Below are positions 25,875-34,182 of a stretch of 43,861 nucleotides of DNA, piece by piece (within the stretch, counting starts at the first letter, position 1; every line of letters starts with the position of its first letter). Made by a program: the position numbers and the translations under genes. The notes under the pieces were generated by a model. It saw only the letters and a list, made by a program, of their open reading frames with translations. It was not told where the DNA came from and did no database searches. Source of the stretch: Rubrimonas sp036770645 (GTDB taxonomy: Bacteria; Pseudomonadota; Alphaproteobacteria; Rhodobacterales; Rhodobacteraceae); contig DAIPIU010000022.1 of assembly GCA_036770645.1 (NCBI GenBank), positions 1 through 43,861 of the forward strand. The letters run 5' to 3'.

Positions 25875-26649
25875 AAGCGGGCGCTCGTTCGGCAGGCGCC
25901 ATGCCGCCGCACACGGCGCAGCCCTCGCGGCGCGCCGCGGCGATGACGCGGAACTCGGCCCAGAGCGCATCATATAGCAGCAGCCGCCCCACCAGCGGCT
26001 CGCCCGCGCCCGCGATCAGCTTGATGACCTCGGCCGCCTGCAGCGCGCCCATCACGCCGGCCAGCGCCCCCATCACCCCGGCTTCGGCGCAGGCGGGGGC
26101 AAGGCCCGCGGCCGGGCGTTCGGGGAACACGCAGGCATAGCAGGGGCCGCCGGGCGCGTTCCACACCGACAGCTGCCCCTCCCACTGCCCGATGGCCGCG
26201 GCGACCAGCGGCCTGCCCAGCCGGGCGCAGACCGCGTTCACCAGATGGCGCGTGTCGAAATTGTCGGACCCGTCCACCACGATGTCGTACCCGCCGATCA
26301 GCGCCTCGGCATTGCCGGGCCCGAGGCGCACCGGATGGGCGCGGACCTCGACATGCGGGTTCAGCGCGTTCAGCGCCGCGCGGGCGCTGTCCGTCTTGGG
26401 CGCGCCCACCCGGTCGGTCGCGTGCAGGACCTGCCGCTGGAGGTTGGACAGCGACACCGCATCGTCGTCCGCGATCCCCAGCACGCCAACCCCCGCGGCC
26501 GCGAGATACAGCAGCGCGGGCGAGCCCAGCCCCCCCGCGCCCACCGACAGCACCCGCGCGGCGCGCAGCCTCTTCTGCCCCTGCCCGCCGATCTCGCGCA
26601 GCACGATGTGGCGCGCGTAGCGTTCGAGCTCATCGTCGGAAAAGGCCAT
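25867..26649 (-). CDS. moeB: Molybdopterin-synthase adenylyltransferase (ThiF/MoeB/HesA family)
   Basis: A 260-residue E1-like enzyme that adenylates the C-terminal glycine of MoaD (or ThiS). The ATP-binding motif GAGGLGSP, D-D-x-V-x-x-SNLQRQ and KTDSA, the DGSDNF segment, and two zinc-binding CxxC pairs (CYAC and CAVC) are all present. MoeB and ThiF cannot be separated firmly by sequence alone; the MoeB-like N-terminus (LERYARHIVLREIGGQGQ) favours MoeB. The start codon abuts the scaffold gap, so its upstream context is unknown. Its last codons lie inside the ivd operator. Confidence 0.88.
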   Translation of the reverse strand: MAFSDDELERYARHIVLREIGGQGQKRLRAARVLSVGAGGLGSPALLYLAAAGVGVLGIADDDAVSLSNLQRQVLHATDRVGAPKTDSARAALNALNPHVEVRAHPVRLGPGNAEALIGGYDIVVDGSDNFDTRHLVNAVCARLGRPLVAAAIGQWEGQLSVWNAPGGPCYACVFPERPAAGLAPACAEAGVMGALAGVMGALQAAEVIKLIAGAGEPLVGRLLLYDALWAEFRVIAAARREGCAVCGGMAPAERAPACN

Positions 26650-26749
26650 NNNNNNNNNNNNNNNNNNNNNNNNNNNNNNNNNNNNNNNNNNNNNNNNNNN
26701 NNNNNNNNNNNNNNNNNNNNNNNNNNNNNNNNNNNNNNNNNNNNNNNNN
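26650..26749. other. Assembly gap (100 N)
   Basis: Exactly 100 undetermined bases, the conventional length for a scaffold join of unknown size. It removes the 3' end of the BLUF gene and everything upstream of moeB. Neighbourhood arguments across it are unsafe. Confidence 0.98.
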
Positions 26750-26972
26750 CGATGGAATGGTGGCGCGGATCGCGGCGGATCCGCGCGAAGGTCGCCCGCA
26801 CCGCGGCAGCGTCGCCCTCGAGAACCTGGAAGAACTGTTCGTCGTCATAGTAGAGCGCGCCGGTAAGGCCCTCGGCCTTGTTGCGCTGCAGCGAAACGCG
26901 GGCGATATCCATGAAGTCGGCCGAGCAACGGTCGATGGCTGCACGGCTCACATAGCTCAGGCGATGCAGCAT
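26750..26972 (-). CDS. BLUF-domain blue-light sensor (3' end lost in gap)
   Basis: The first 74 residues of a BLUF photoreceptor, cut by the scaffold gap. The N-terminus MLHRLSYVSRAA, then QRNKAEGLTGALYYDDEQFF and QVLEGD, match the BLUF fold. The flavin-binding residues expected of the family are visible: the tyrosine of LSYVS, the asparagine of QRN and the glutamine of FFQ. Whether it is a short single-domain BLUF protein or has an output domain cannot be known. The ATG at 26972 is preceded by GGGGGGAA. Confidence 0.9.
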
Positions 26973-27070
26973 GACTTCCCCCCGCGGCTCTTGTACGAAA
27001 GTCCTACCCGGGAAGCCGCCCCGAAACAACATTATTGCGCGTGCCGACCGCAAGACGGCCATGCCGGATC

Positions 27071-27091
27071 GGGGCGGCGCACAGCCGCCCC
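27071..27091 (-). terminator. GC hairpin after the RTX gene, possible terminator
   Basis: Perfect 8-bp arms GGGGCGGC and GCCGCCCC flank the 5-base loop GCACA, 11 bp downstream of the RTX stop codon on the minus strand. There is no T-run, so it is a weak terminator or an mRNA-stabilising hairpin. Confidence 0.45.
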
Positions 27092-27102
27092 GCCGCCGCG
27101 TT

Positions 27103-28620
27103 TCAGACGATGAAGAACTGGCTGATGGGGATCGAGGTCACGCCCTCGATGGTCAGGTCGCCCCGGGCTCCGTCGAACACCAGAGCGCCCGCCACGACCG
27201 ACCATCGGTTGTCGGCGGCGGCGACGAAGCCGTCGCCGTTGGTGTCGAGCTGGCTCAGCGCCGTGACGGTGCCGGCGCCGCCCGCCCCGAAGTTGATGGC
27301 GTCGAAGCCGATCCGGTCGCCCTGCCCGACATTGAAGTCGGCGATCAGCAGGTTGTTCGTCCCTCCGGCCCCGTCCTCGAAGACGAACGTATCGGCCCCG
27401 ACCCCGCCGGTCGCGGTGTCGTTGCCGAGGCCCCCGGCCAGCGTGTCGTTGCCCGCCCCGCCGTTCAGCGTGTCGTTGCCCGCGCCGCCATTCAGCAGAT
27501 CCGACCCGTTGCCGCCGAGAAGCGTGTCGTTGCCGCCACCGCCGAGCAGCGCGTCGTTGCCGTTCGAGCCGTCGATCCGGTTCGCGCCGCCATTGCCCGC
27601 CAGCGTGTCGTTTCCGTTGCCCCCGATCACATTCTCGATCGAGATCAGCGTGTCGATGCCCGCCGCGAGGGTGTTCTGAGCGCCGGCGGCGGACAGATTG
27701 ACCTACAGCGCGCCGGCCGTGCCGGCATAGGTCGCCGTGTCGTTGCCGCTGCCGCCGTTCAGCGTGTCGTCGCCGTCGAGGCCCGACAGCGTGTTGTCGC
27801 CGCTGTTGCCGGTCATGGTGTTGGCCAGCGCGTTGCCGGTGCCGCTGATGTTGGCGGTGCCGGTCTGCACCAGCCGCTCGATGCCGAAGCCCAGCGTGTG
27901 GGTGGCCGAGGCCTGCACCGTGTCGTCGCCGCCGGGCGCGTCGGCGAAACTCTCGACCGTCGCGTCGCCGGCGTTGTCGACGATGTAGAGGTCGTTGCCG
28001 TCGCCGCCGTTCATGGCGTCGGCGCCCGCGCCGCCGTTCAGCGTGTCGTTGCCGGCCCCGCCGGACAGGCTGTCGTCGCCGTCGCCTCCGAGCAGGCTGT
28101 CGTTGCCGGCGCCGCCGTTCAGCGTGTCGTTCCCGTCGAGGCCCGACAGCGTGTTGTTGCCGCTGTTGCCGGTCATGGTGTTGTTCTGGGCGTTGCCGGT
28201 GCCGCTGATGTTGGCCGAGCCGGCCTGCACCAGCCGCTCGATGCCGAAGCCCAGCCTGTGCGTGGCCGAGGCCCGCACCGTGTCGTCGCCGCCCAGCGCG
28301 TCGGAGAAGCCCTCAAGCGTCACATCAAAGTTGCTGTCGACGAAGTAGAGGTCGCTGCCGTCGCCGCCGTTCATGGTGTCTGCACCCGTGCCGCCATCCA
28401 GCGTGTCGTTGCCGGTCCCGCCGCGCATCGAATGGTCGCCGTTGCCGCCATTGATGGCGTCGTTGCCGCCGCCGCCGTCGAGAAGGTCGTTGCCGTCATT
28501 GCCGTTGATCAGGTCGGCGGCATCGCCCGGCGTCGAGAACAGCGGGTCGGTGCCGACGAAGATCGTCACGGTCCCGGGGATGATCGTGTCGTTTAGGAAC
28601 GTACCGGTGTAGGCACCCAT
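27103..28620 (-). pseudogene. RTX (hemolysin-type Ca-binding repeat) protein interrupted by an in-frame TAG
   Basis: About 505 codons of glycine/aspartate-rich nonapeptide repeats (GGxGxDxLx; for example NGGAGNDTLNGGAGND), which bind calcium in type I-secreted proteins. There is no Sec signal. The C-terminus carries the usual RTX end (DTNGDGFV, a hydrophobic SQFFIV tail) that acts as the type I secretion signal. The frame is broken once, by TAG at 27703-27705, between TAGAL and VNLSAAGAQNTL. That junction is a single unbroken motif in relatives, so one base change or a sequencing error is likely. If the stop is real, the upstream product (28620-27703) loses its secretion signal. The start at 28620 (MGAYTGTF) is chosen over in-frame codons up to 28650. 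No type I secretion genes are in the window. Confidence 0.85.
27751..28425 (-). repeat. Tandem duplication inside the RTX gene, period 360 bp
   Basis: Matching segments are exactly 360 bp (120 codons) apart: for example the GFGIERLVQ...GSANISGTGNA / GTANISGTGNA blocks and the ADTMNGGDG / ADAMNGGDG blocks. The left unit is about 27751-28110 and the right about 28111-28425. The copies differ at scattered positions, so the duplication is not brand-new. Confidence 0.85.
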
Positions 28621-28695
28621 GGTTGTGCCCAAAATCATAGCGCGGACCATCCCGCTGCCAAAATCTAATACGAATCGGGCCTCGCAACAGCCGCA

Positions 28696-28707
28696 ATCGT
28701 TAACGAT
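28696..28707. promoter_or_regulatory. 12-bp palindrome between divergent RTX and aminotransferase genes
   Basis: ATCGTTAACGAT is a perfect palindrome in the roughly 290-bp divergent intergenic region (28621-28914), which is also locally richer in A and T. It may be an operator or part of a promoter. I see no other clear signal there. Confidence 0.35.
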
Positions 28708-28914
28708 CGGGCGACGACTATGGGGGACAAAGCCATCTTCGCGGAGGCGACCCGACGACCGTGCCCGGGGGTTCGCGGGGCCTGCCGCGCGATCCTGGCG
28801 CCTCCCCCGCGCAGGCCTGCGCGCCCGGATCCCCCCCGCTTGACCGCCCCCCGCGCTCTGCTAGCGTTGCACGGTCCGCCCCGGCCCTGGGCGGCCCCCG
28901 AGGGAGAGCCCCCA

Positions 28915-30246
28915 ATGGCCGACCGCCGCGCCGCCGCGAGCCCGAACGACCTGCGCGCCTTCTGGATGCCGTTCACGGCGAACCGTCAGTTCAAGGCCGC
29001 GCCGCGCATGCTCGTGGCGGCCGAGGGCATGCACTACACGTCCGCCGATGGCCGCAGCGTGCTGGACGGCACGGCGGGGCTGTGGTGCGTGAACGCCGGC
29101 CACAAGCGGCCGCGCATCGTGAAGGCGATCCAGGAGCAGGTCGAGGAACTCGACTATGCACCCGCCTTCCAGATGGGCCATCCGGGCGCGTTCGAGCTGG
29201 CCAACCGCCTCGTGGACATCGCCCCCGAGGGCCTGACCCATGTGCTCTACGCCAACTCGGGGTCAGAGGCGGTCGAGACGGCGCTGAAGGTGGCGCTGGC
29301 CTACCACCGCGCCCGCGGCGAGGGCGGGCGCTTCCGCCTGATCGGGCGCGAGCGCGGCTATCACGGCGTGAATTTCGGCGGCATCTCGGTCGGGGGCATT
29401 GTCAACAACCGCAAGATGTTCGGCACGCTGCTGACCGGCGTGGACCACATGCGACACACCCACGACCTCGCGCGCAACGCCTTCACCGTGGGCCAGCCCG
29501 AGCACGGCGCGGAGCTGGCAGACGATCTCGAGCGCATCGCCACGCTGCACGACCCCTCCACCGTCGCGGCCGTGATCGTCGAGCCGATGGCGGGCAGCAC
29601 CGGCGTGCTGCTGCCGCCCCTCGGCTATCTCCAGCGGCTGCGCGAGATCTGCGACAAGCACGGCATCCTGCTGATCTTCGACGAGGTCATCACCGGCTTC
29701 GGCCGCGTCGGCGCGCCCTTCGGCGCCCAGCGCTTCGGCGTGACGCCCGACATGATCGTCTGCGCCAAGGGCATCACCAACGGCGTCATCCCGATGGGCG
29801 CGGTGCTGGTGAAGGAGCAGATTCACGACGCCTTCATGCAGGGGCCGGAGCACCTGATCGAGTTCTTCCACGGCTACACCTACAGCGGGAACCCCGTGGC
29901 CTGCGCCGCGGCGCTGGCGACGCTCGAGACCTACCGCGAGGAGGGGCTGTTCGAGCGGGCGCTCGCGCTCGAACCCTACTGGGCCGAGGCGATCCATTCC
30001 CTGCGCGGGCTGCCGCATGTCATCGACATCCGCAACCTCGGGCTGATCGGGGCCATCGAGCTGGAGCCCATCCCGGGCCGGCCGACGGCGCGGGCCTTCG
30101 AGGCGTTCCTGCGCGCCTACGAGCGCGGCTATCTGATCCGCACCACCGGCGACATCATCGCCCTGTCGCCGCCGCTGATCATCGAGAAATCCCACATCGA
30201 CGAACTGTTCGGGGCACTCGCGGGCGTCCTGAAGTCGCTGCACTGA
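28915..30246 (+). CDS. Beta-alanine (omega-amino acid):pyruvate aminotransferase
   Basis: A 443-residue class III PLP aminotransferase that converts beta-alanine and pyruvate to malonate semialdehyde and alanine. The N-terminus is diagnostic of this group: FWMPFTANRQFKAAPRML and LDGTAGLWCVNAGH. YANSGSEAVETALKVAL binds the cofactor phosphate, IFDEVITGFGR carries the cofactor-contacting Asp, and the Schiff-base lysine is in CAKGITNG (K285). The ATG at 28915 follows GAGGGAGAG and gives full family length. Its stop overlaps the next ATG (TGATG). The N-carbamoyl-amino-acid hydrolase two genes on suggests both finish pyrimidine-ring degradation. Confidence 0.94.
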   Translation: MADRRAAASPNDLRAFWMPFTANRQFKAAPRMLVAAEGMHYTSADGRSVLDGTAGLWCVNAGHKRPRIVKAIQEQVEELDYAPAFQMGHPGAFELANRLVDIAPEGLTHVLYANSGSEAVETALKVALAYHRARGEGGRFRLIGRERGYHGVNFGGISVGGIVNNRKMFGTLLTGVDHMRHTHDLARNAFTVGQPEHGAELADDLERIATLHDPSTVAAVIVEPMAGSTGVLLPPLGYLQRLREICDKHGILLIFDEVITGFGRVGAPFGAQRFGVTPDMIVCAKGITNGVIPMGAVLVKEQIHDAFMQGPEHLIEFFHGYTYSGNPVACAAALATLETYREEGLFERALALEPYWAEAIHSLRGLPHVIDIRNLGLIGAIELEPIPGRPTARAFEAFLRAYERGYLIRTTGDIIALSPPLIIEKSHIDELFGALAGVLKSLH

Positions 30247-30638
30247 TGCGGGCGCTGGCGCTGGGGGCGTCGCTGGCGGCGGTGCTGGCGGCGACCGGTC
30301 CTGCGGCGGCCACGCCCGGCGGGCCGTTCGCGGCCCTGTCCGACACGGGCGCGCCGCGCCAGCTTCCGCCGCTGGATCCGGGCGGGGCGCGCAACCCGAT
30401 CAGCGCCGCGGACGCGGCCGGCCAGCGCGCGCTGCTGGCGCGCCTGCGCTGCGGCGACGGGGGCGCGCCGCGGGCGCGCTTCGTGTCGAACATCGGGCTC
30501 GGCGTGCGCGGGTCGATGGTGGCGCTGTGGGACATCGCCTGCCGCGGCGCCCCCGGGCGCGTGGCGCTGCACCTCGACACGGCCGCCGGGCCCGGACCCG
30601 CGGCGGTTCCGCCGGGCTTCACCCTCGCCGCAGACTGA
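30246..30638 (+). CDS. Small exported protein of unknown function
   Basis: 130 residues with a Sec signal peptide (MRALALGASLAAVLAATGPAAA). The mature part is Pro/Gly/Ala-rich and includes two cysteines (LRCGDGG and DIACRG) that could form a disulfide. I do not recognise a family. It overlaps the aminotransferase stop by one base and is followed after 17 bp by the carbamoylase, so it is cotranscribed. Codon use looks like its neighbours, which supports a real gene. Confidence 0.65.
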   Translation: MRALALGASLAAVLAATGPAAATPGGPFAALSDTGAPRQLPPLDPGGARNPISAADAAGQRALLARLRCGDGGAPRARFVSNIGLGVRGSMVALWDIACRGAPGRVALHLDTAAGPGPAAVPPGFTLAAD

Positions 30639-30655
30639 CACCAAGGAGGACCGCC

Positions 30656-31906
30656 ATGGCCGCCCCCGCCGCCAACCTGCGCGTCGATCCCGAGCGCCTG
30701 TGGGACAGCCTCATCGAGATGGCGAGGATCGGTCCGGGCCTTCGCGGCGGCTGCAACCGCCAGACCCTGACCGACGCCGACGCCGAAGGCCGCCGCCTGT
30801 TCCAAGGCTGGTGCGAGGCCGAGGGGATGACGGTCACGGTCGACGCCATGGGCACGATGTTCGCCCGGCGCGAGGGCGAGGACCCGTCGCTGCCGCCGGT
30901 CTACATGGGCAGCCACCTCGACACCCAGCCCACGGGCGGGAAATACGACGGCGTGCTGGGCGTGCTGGGGGGCCTCGAGGCGATCCGCACCATGAATGCG
31001 CTGGGCATCCGCACGCGCCACCCGATCGTGCTGAGCAACTGGACCAACGAGGAAGGCACGCGCTTCGCCCCGGCCATGCTGGCCTCGGGCGTGTTCGCCG
31101 GCGTGCACGACCTCGCCTGGGCGCATGACCGCCGCGACGCGGCCGGGCTGCGCTTCGGCGACGAGCTCGAGCGCATAGGCTTCCTCGGCCCCGAGCCGGT
31201 GGGCGGCCGGCCGATGAAGGCGTTCTTCGAACTGCACATCGAGCAGGGCCCGATCCTCGAGGCCGAGGGCGCGACCATCGGCGTCGTGACCCATGGCCAG
31301 GGCCTGCGCTGGATCGAGTGCGTCGTGACCGGCAAGGAAAGCCACACCGGATCGACGCCGATGCCGATGCGCCGCGACGCCGGGCGGGGGCTGGCGCAGA
31401 TCACGGAACTGGTCCACCGCGTCGCGATGGCGCGCCAGCCGAACGCCGTGGGCGCCATCGGCCATGTCGACGTCCACCCCAACAGCCGCAACATCATTCC
31501 CGGCCGGGTGGTGTTCACCATCGACATCCGCTCGCACCTGATCGAGGCGCTGCACGCGATGGAGGCCGAGATCGCGGCCGAGGCCCCGCGGATCTGCGCG
31601 GCGCTGGGCCTCGGCTTCGAAAGCCGGATCGTCGGGTCCTTCGACCCGCCCGCCTTCGACCCCGCCTGCGTTGAGGCGGTGCGCGCGGCGGCCGGGCGGC
31701 TGGGCCACAGCCACCGCGACATCGTCAGCGGCGCGGGGCACGACGCCTGCTGGATCAACCGCGTCGCGCCCACCGCGATGATCATGTGCCCCTGCGTCGA
31801 CGGGCTGAGCCACAACGAGGACGAGGCGATCACCCCCGCCTGGGCCGCCGCGGGGACCGACGTGCTGCTGCATGCCGTTCTGGAGACCGCCGGAATGGTC
31901 GGGTAA
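30656..31906 (+). CDS. Zn-dependent N-carbamoyl-amino acid hydrolase (HydC/beta-ureidopropionase/allantoate amidohydrolase family)
   Basis: A 416-residue M20-clan enzyme that removes the carbamoyl group from N-carbamoyl amino acids as ammonia and carbon dioxide. Metal ligands are visible: GSHLDTQPTGGKYDG (H87, D89, D98), NEEGTRF (E132, E133), ELHIEQGP (histidine near residue 196) and GAGHDACW. Next to beta-alanine aminotransferase the likely substrate is N-carbamoyl-beta-alanine. Allantoate or a hydantoin-derived carbamoyl amino acid remain possible. A strong AAGGAGG ribosome site precedes the ATG. Confidence 0.92.
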   Translation: MAAPAANLRVDPERLWDSLIEMARIGPGLRGGCNRQTLTDADAEGRRLFQGWCEAEGMTVTVDAMGTMFARREGEDPSLPPVYMGSHLDTQPTGGKYDGVLGVLGGLEAIRTMNALGIRTRHPIVLSNWTNEEGTRFAPAMLASGVFAGVHDLAWAHDRRDAAGLRFGDELERIGFLGPEPVGGRPMKAFFELHIEQGPILEAEGATIGVVTHGQGLRWIECVVTGKESHTGSTPMPMRRDAGRGLAQITELVHRVAMARQPNAVGAIGHVDVHPNSRNIIPGRVVFTIDIRSHLIEALHAMEAEIAAEAPRICAALGLGFESRIVGSFDPPAFDPACVEAVRAAAGRLGHSHRDIVSGAGHDACWINRVAPTAMIMCPCVDGLSHNEDEAITPAWAAAGTDVLLHAVLETAGMVG

Positions 31907-31939
31907 GGCGGCGTCGGACGGTCGGGAAAGGACAGGCGG

Positions 31940-32035
31940 ATGAACCTCGGACACAGCGCGCGCGGCGCGACAGCCGACGCGGGGCCGGCAGCCGCGCCGC
32001 GCGCGGAAACGCGGCGCGGGCGGTCCCGCGCATGA
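31940..32035 (+). CDS. Possible 31-codon leader ORF before mnhG
   Basis: The ATG at 31940 opens a short frame (MNLGHSARGATADAG, then Arg/Ala-rich). It ends in a TGA that overlaps the mnhG start as ATGA. An AAAGGACAGG purine stretch precedes it. The overlap suggests translational coupling, but the peptide resembles nothing I know and it may be chance or a decayed mnhF end. Confidence 0.3.
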   Translation: MNLGHSARGATADAGPAAAPRAETRRGRSRA

Positions 32036-32367
32036 GCGCGGCGGCCGAGATCCTCGCGGGGCTGTGCCTGCTGGCCGGCGGGGCCTTCGCGCTGGCCGCG
32101 GGCATCGGGCTCGTGCGCCTGCCGGAGGTGTTCACGCGCATGCACGCCTCGACCAAGGCCGGGACGCTCGGGGTGGGCCTGATCGTCGCCGCGCTGGCGC
32201 TGACCACCGAAAGCGTCAGCGTGGCCAGCAAGGCCATCGGCTGCGCCCTGTTCCTGCTGGGCACCGGGCCGATCGGGGCGCACCTGATCGGCCGGGCGGC
32301 CGCCGGGCGCAATCCGGCCGTGCGGCGGGCGGCGCGGCCTGAAGGCGACATCGGGAAAGACAGTTAA
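32032..32367 (+). CDS. mnhG: MnhG/PhaG-type subunit of a multisubunit Na+/H+ (K+/H+) antiporter, orphan
   Basis: A 111-residue membrane protein with about three helices. The family core is present: AGGAFALAAGIGLVRLPEVF, TRMHASTKAGTLGVGLI, and LLGTGPIGAHLIGRAA. MnhG is the last subunit of seven-gene Mnh/Mrp/Pha antiporters, where it is normally encoded after mnhF. None of the other subunits is here; the upstream gene is an amidohydrolase. It is either a displaced copy or an orphan with a separate role. Confidence 0.88.
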   Translation: MSAAAEILAGLCLLAGGAFALAAGIGLVRLPEVFTRMHASTKAGTLGVGLIVAALALTTESVSVASKAIGCALFLLGTGPIGAHLIGRAAAGRNPAVRRAARPEGDIGKDS

Positions 32368-32392
32368 GGGTTGCGCCTGCGGACCGGAAGCG

Positions 32393-32405
32393 GTTGCATG
32401 GCAAC
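32393..32405. promoter_or_regulatory. Small inverted repeat before the peptide-binding protein gene
   Basis: GTTGC-ATG-GCAAC is a perfect 5-bp inverted repeat in the 110-bp gap between mnhG and the ABC binding protein. It is short and may be chance, but its position 72 bp before the start codon suits an operator. Confidence 0.25.
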
Positions 32406-32477
32406 AAAGAGATGCGCCCTGAAACCACGCTTGCGACGCGTGCGCGAGACGGGCCGAACCTGACAGGGAAGCGATCC

Positions 32478-34121
32478 ATGCCGCGCACCACCCGCGACGG
32501 GGGCAACCAGGCCCTCCTGCGTCGACAGCTTGCCGAAGGCCGCATCGGCCGGCGCGAGTTCATCCGCCTGTCCACGCTGCTCGGCCTCTCGGCGGGCGTG
32601 GCGTTCCGCACCGCCGGCCTGCCGACCCCGGCCCGCGCCGCCGACATCCCGATGGGCGGCACCATCCGCATCGCGATGGGCGTGCAGGAGGTGGTCAATC
32701 CCGCGATCTATTCCTGGCCGCAGCAGTCGAACATCTGCCGCGGCGTCTGCGAGTTCCTGACCATCACCGGCCCCGACAACATCACCCGCCCCGGCCTGCT
32801 CGAGGGCTGGGAGGCGTCGGAGGACCTGCGCACCTGGGACCTGAAGATCCGTCCCGGGGTCAAGTGGCGCAACGGGCGCGCCTTCACGTCCGAGGACGTG
32901 GCGTGGAACATCCGCCGGCTGCTGGCGGCCGAGACCGGGTCCTCCGTCGCGGGCCTGATGTCGGGCTACATGCTGAGCGCCGACGCGGACGGCAAGACCG
33001 CGCTCTGGGACGCCGGCGCCATCGAGACGCCGGACGACCTGACCGTGCGGCTGAACCTCAAGCTGCCCCAGATCGCGGTGCCCGAGCACCTCTACCACTA
33101 CCCCTTCCACATCCTCGACCCCGAGGAGGGCGGCGTGTTCCAGGTCGGTTCGAACGGCACCGGGCCATTCGAGTTCGTCGAACATGCGGTGGGCGAACGG
33201 GCCGTGCTCCGCAAGCGCACCGACGGCGGCTACTGGGGCCAGCCCGCCTATCTCGACGAGGTGATCTATGTCGATGTCGGCGAGGAGGCGATGGCCTACA
33301 CCGCCGCCATGGCCTCGGGGCAGGTCGACGGCCTGTACGAGGGCGACATCGGCCAGCTCGAGACCTACAAGGCGCTGCCGGGCTTCAAGATCTTCCAGGC
33401 GCTGACCGGCCAGACCGCGGTGGCGCGCGTCAAGGTCGACAAGGCGCCCTTCACCGACCCGCGAATCGCCAAGGCCATGCGCCTCGCGGTCGACACGCCC
33501 CGGCTGCTCGAACTCGGCCACTTCAACCTCGGCGCGCCTGGCGAGCATCATCACGTCTGCGAGATCCATCCCGAATACGCCGAGCTGCCGCCGATGACGC
33601 GCGACGTGGCCGCGGCGCGGGCCCTGCTCGCCGAGGCCGGCTTCCCGGACGGCGTGGACGTGACCATCAGCACCAAGCGCGACCCGGCCTGGGAGCTCGC
33701 GACCGTGCAGGCCATGGCCGAGATGATGGGCGAGGCCGGCATCCGGGTCGGCATCGACATCCTGCCCACGCCGCAGTTCTGGGACAACTGGCAGAACTTC
33801 GACTTCGGCTTCACGAGCTGGGGCCATCGCCCGCTGGGCGTCATGGCGCTCGGACTCGCCTATCGCGGCGGCGCGTCGTGGAACGAGTCGGGTTTCGCCA
33901 ACGCCCGCTTCGACGAGCTGCTCAACCAGGCCGAGGCGACGCTCGACGTCGACAAGCGCCGCGTGGTGATGGCCGAGATCCAGAAGCTGATGCAGGAGGA
34001 AGGCCCGATGGTGCAGCCGCTGTGGCGGTCGACCTTCGTGGCCTACACGGATCGCGTGCGCGGCTTCGAGCTTCACCCCTCGCTCTACATCCACGCGGAC
34101 ACTTTCGGCATCGCGAGCTGA
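32478..34121 (+). CDS. Family 5 (peptide/nickel/opine-type) ABC transporter substrate-binding protein, Tat-exported
   Basis: A 547-residue periplasmic binding protein of the DppA/OppA family. The N-terminus carries a twin-arginine signal (GRREFIRLST then a hydrophobic run, cleavage near ARA-AD). Typical family segments are LRTWDLKIRPGVKWRNGRAFTSEDV (two parts), GTGPFEFVEH and DPRIAKAMRLAVD. The Tat route suggests folding, or cofactor or ligand loading, before export. The ATG at 32478 follows AGGGAAG. A GC hairpin lies 13 bp after the stop. Ligands of this family range from peptides to glycosides and opines, so no substrate can be named. Confidence 0.92.
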   Translation: MPRTTRDGGNQALLRRQLAEGRIGRREFIRLSTLLGLSAGVAFRTAGLPTPARAADIPMGGTIRIAMGVQEVVNPAIYSWPQQSNICRGVCEFLTITGPDNITRPGLLEGWEASEDLRTWDLKIRPGVKWRNGRAFTSEDVAWNIRRLLAAETGSSVAGLMSGYMLSADADGKTALWDAGAIETPDDLTVRLNLKLPQIAVPEHLYHYPFHILDPEEGGVFQVGSNGTGPFEFVEHAVGERAVLRKRTDGGYWGQPAYLDEVIYVDVGEEAMAYTAAMASGQVDGLYEGDIGQLETYKALPGFKIFQALTGQTAVARVKVDKAPFTDPRIAKAMRLAVDTPRLLELGHFNLGAPGEHHHVCEIHPEYAELPPMTRDVAAARALLAEAGFPDGVDVTISTKRDPAWELATVQAMAEMMGEAGIRVGIDILPTPQFWDNWQNFDFGFTSWGHRPLGVMALGLAYRGGASWNESGFANARFDELLNQAEATLDVDKRRVVMAEIQKLMQEEGPMVQPLWRSTFVAYTDRVRGFELHPSLYIHADTFGIAS

Positions 34122-34134
34122 CCCGTTCAGGTCG

Positions 34135-34159
34135 GGGCCGGGCGCATGGTGCCCGGCCC
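34135..34159 (+). other. Intergenic GC hairpin after the binding-protein gene
   Basis: GGGCCGGGCGC (34135-34145) and GTGCCCGGCCC (34149-34159) form an 11-bp stem with one G-U pair around the loop ATG. There is no T-run. It sits between the binding-protein gene and its downstream genes, as the hairpin at 6245-6271 does in system A, so it probably sets unequal expression. Confidence 0.72.
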
Positions 34160-34182
34160 GCTCCCCCCAGCGAGGCGGGCCG

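Noticed and set aside
26971..28596. 541-codon plus-strand frame rich in RVVA repeats
   Set aside because: It is the antisense reading of RTX nonapeptide repeats, which produces repetitive but meaningless protein.
27103..28650. CRISPR array, because of the regular short repeats
   Set aside because: The periodicity is 27 bp and multiples, in coding phase, and translates to GGxGxDxLx; there is no repeat-spacer structure.
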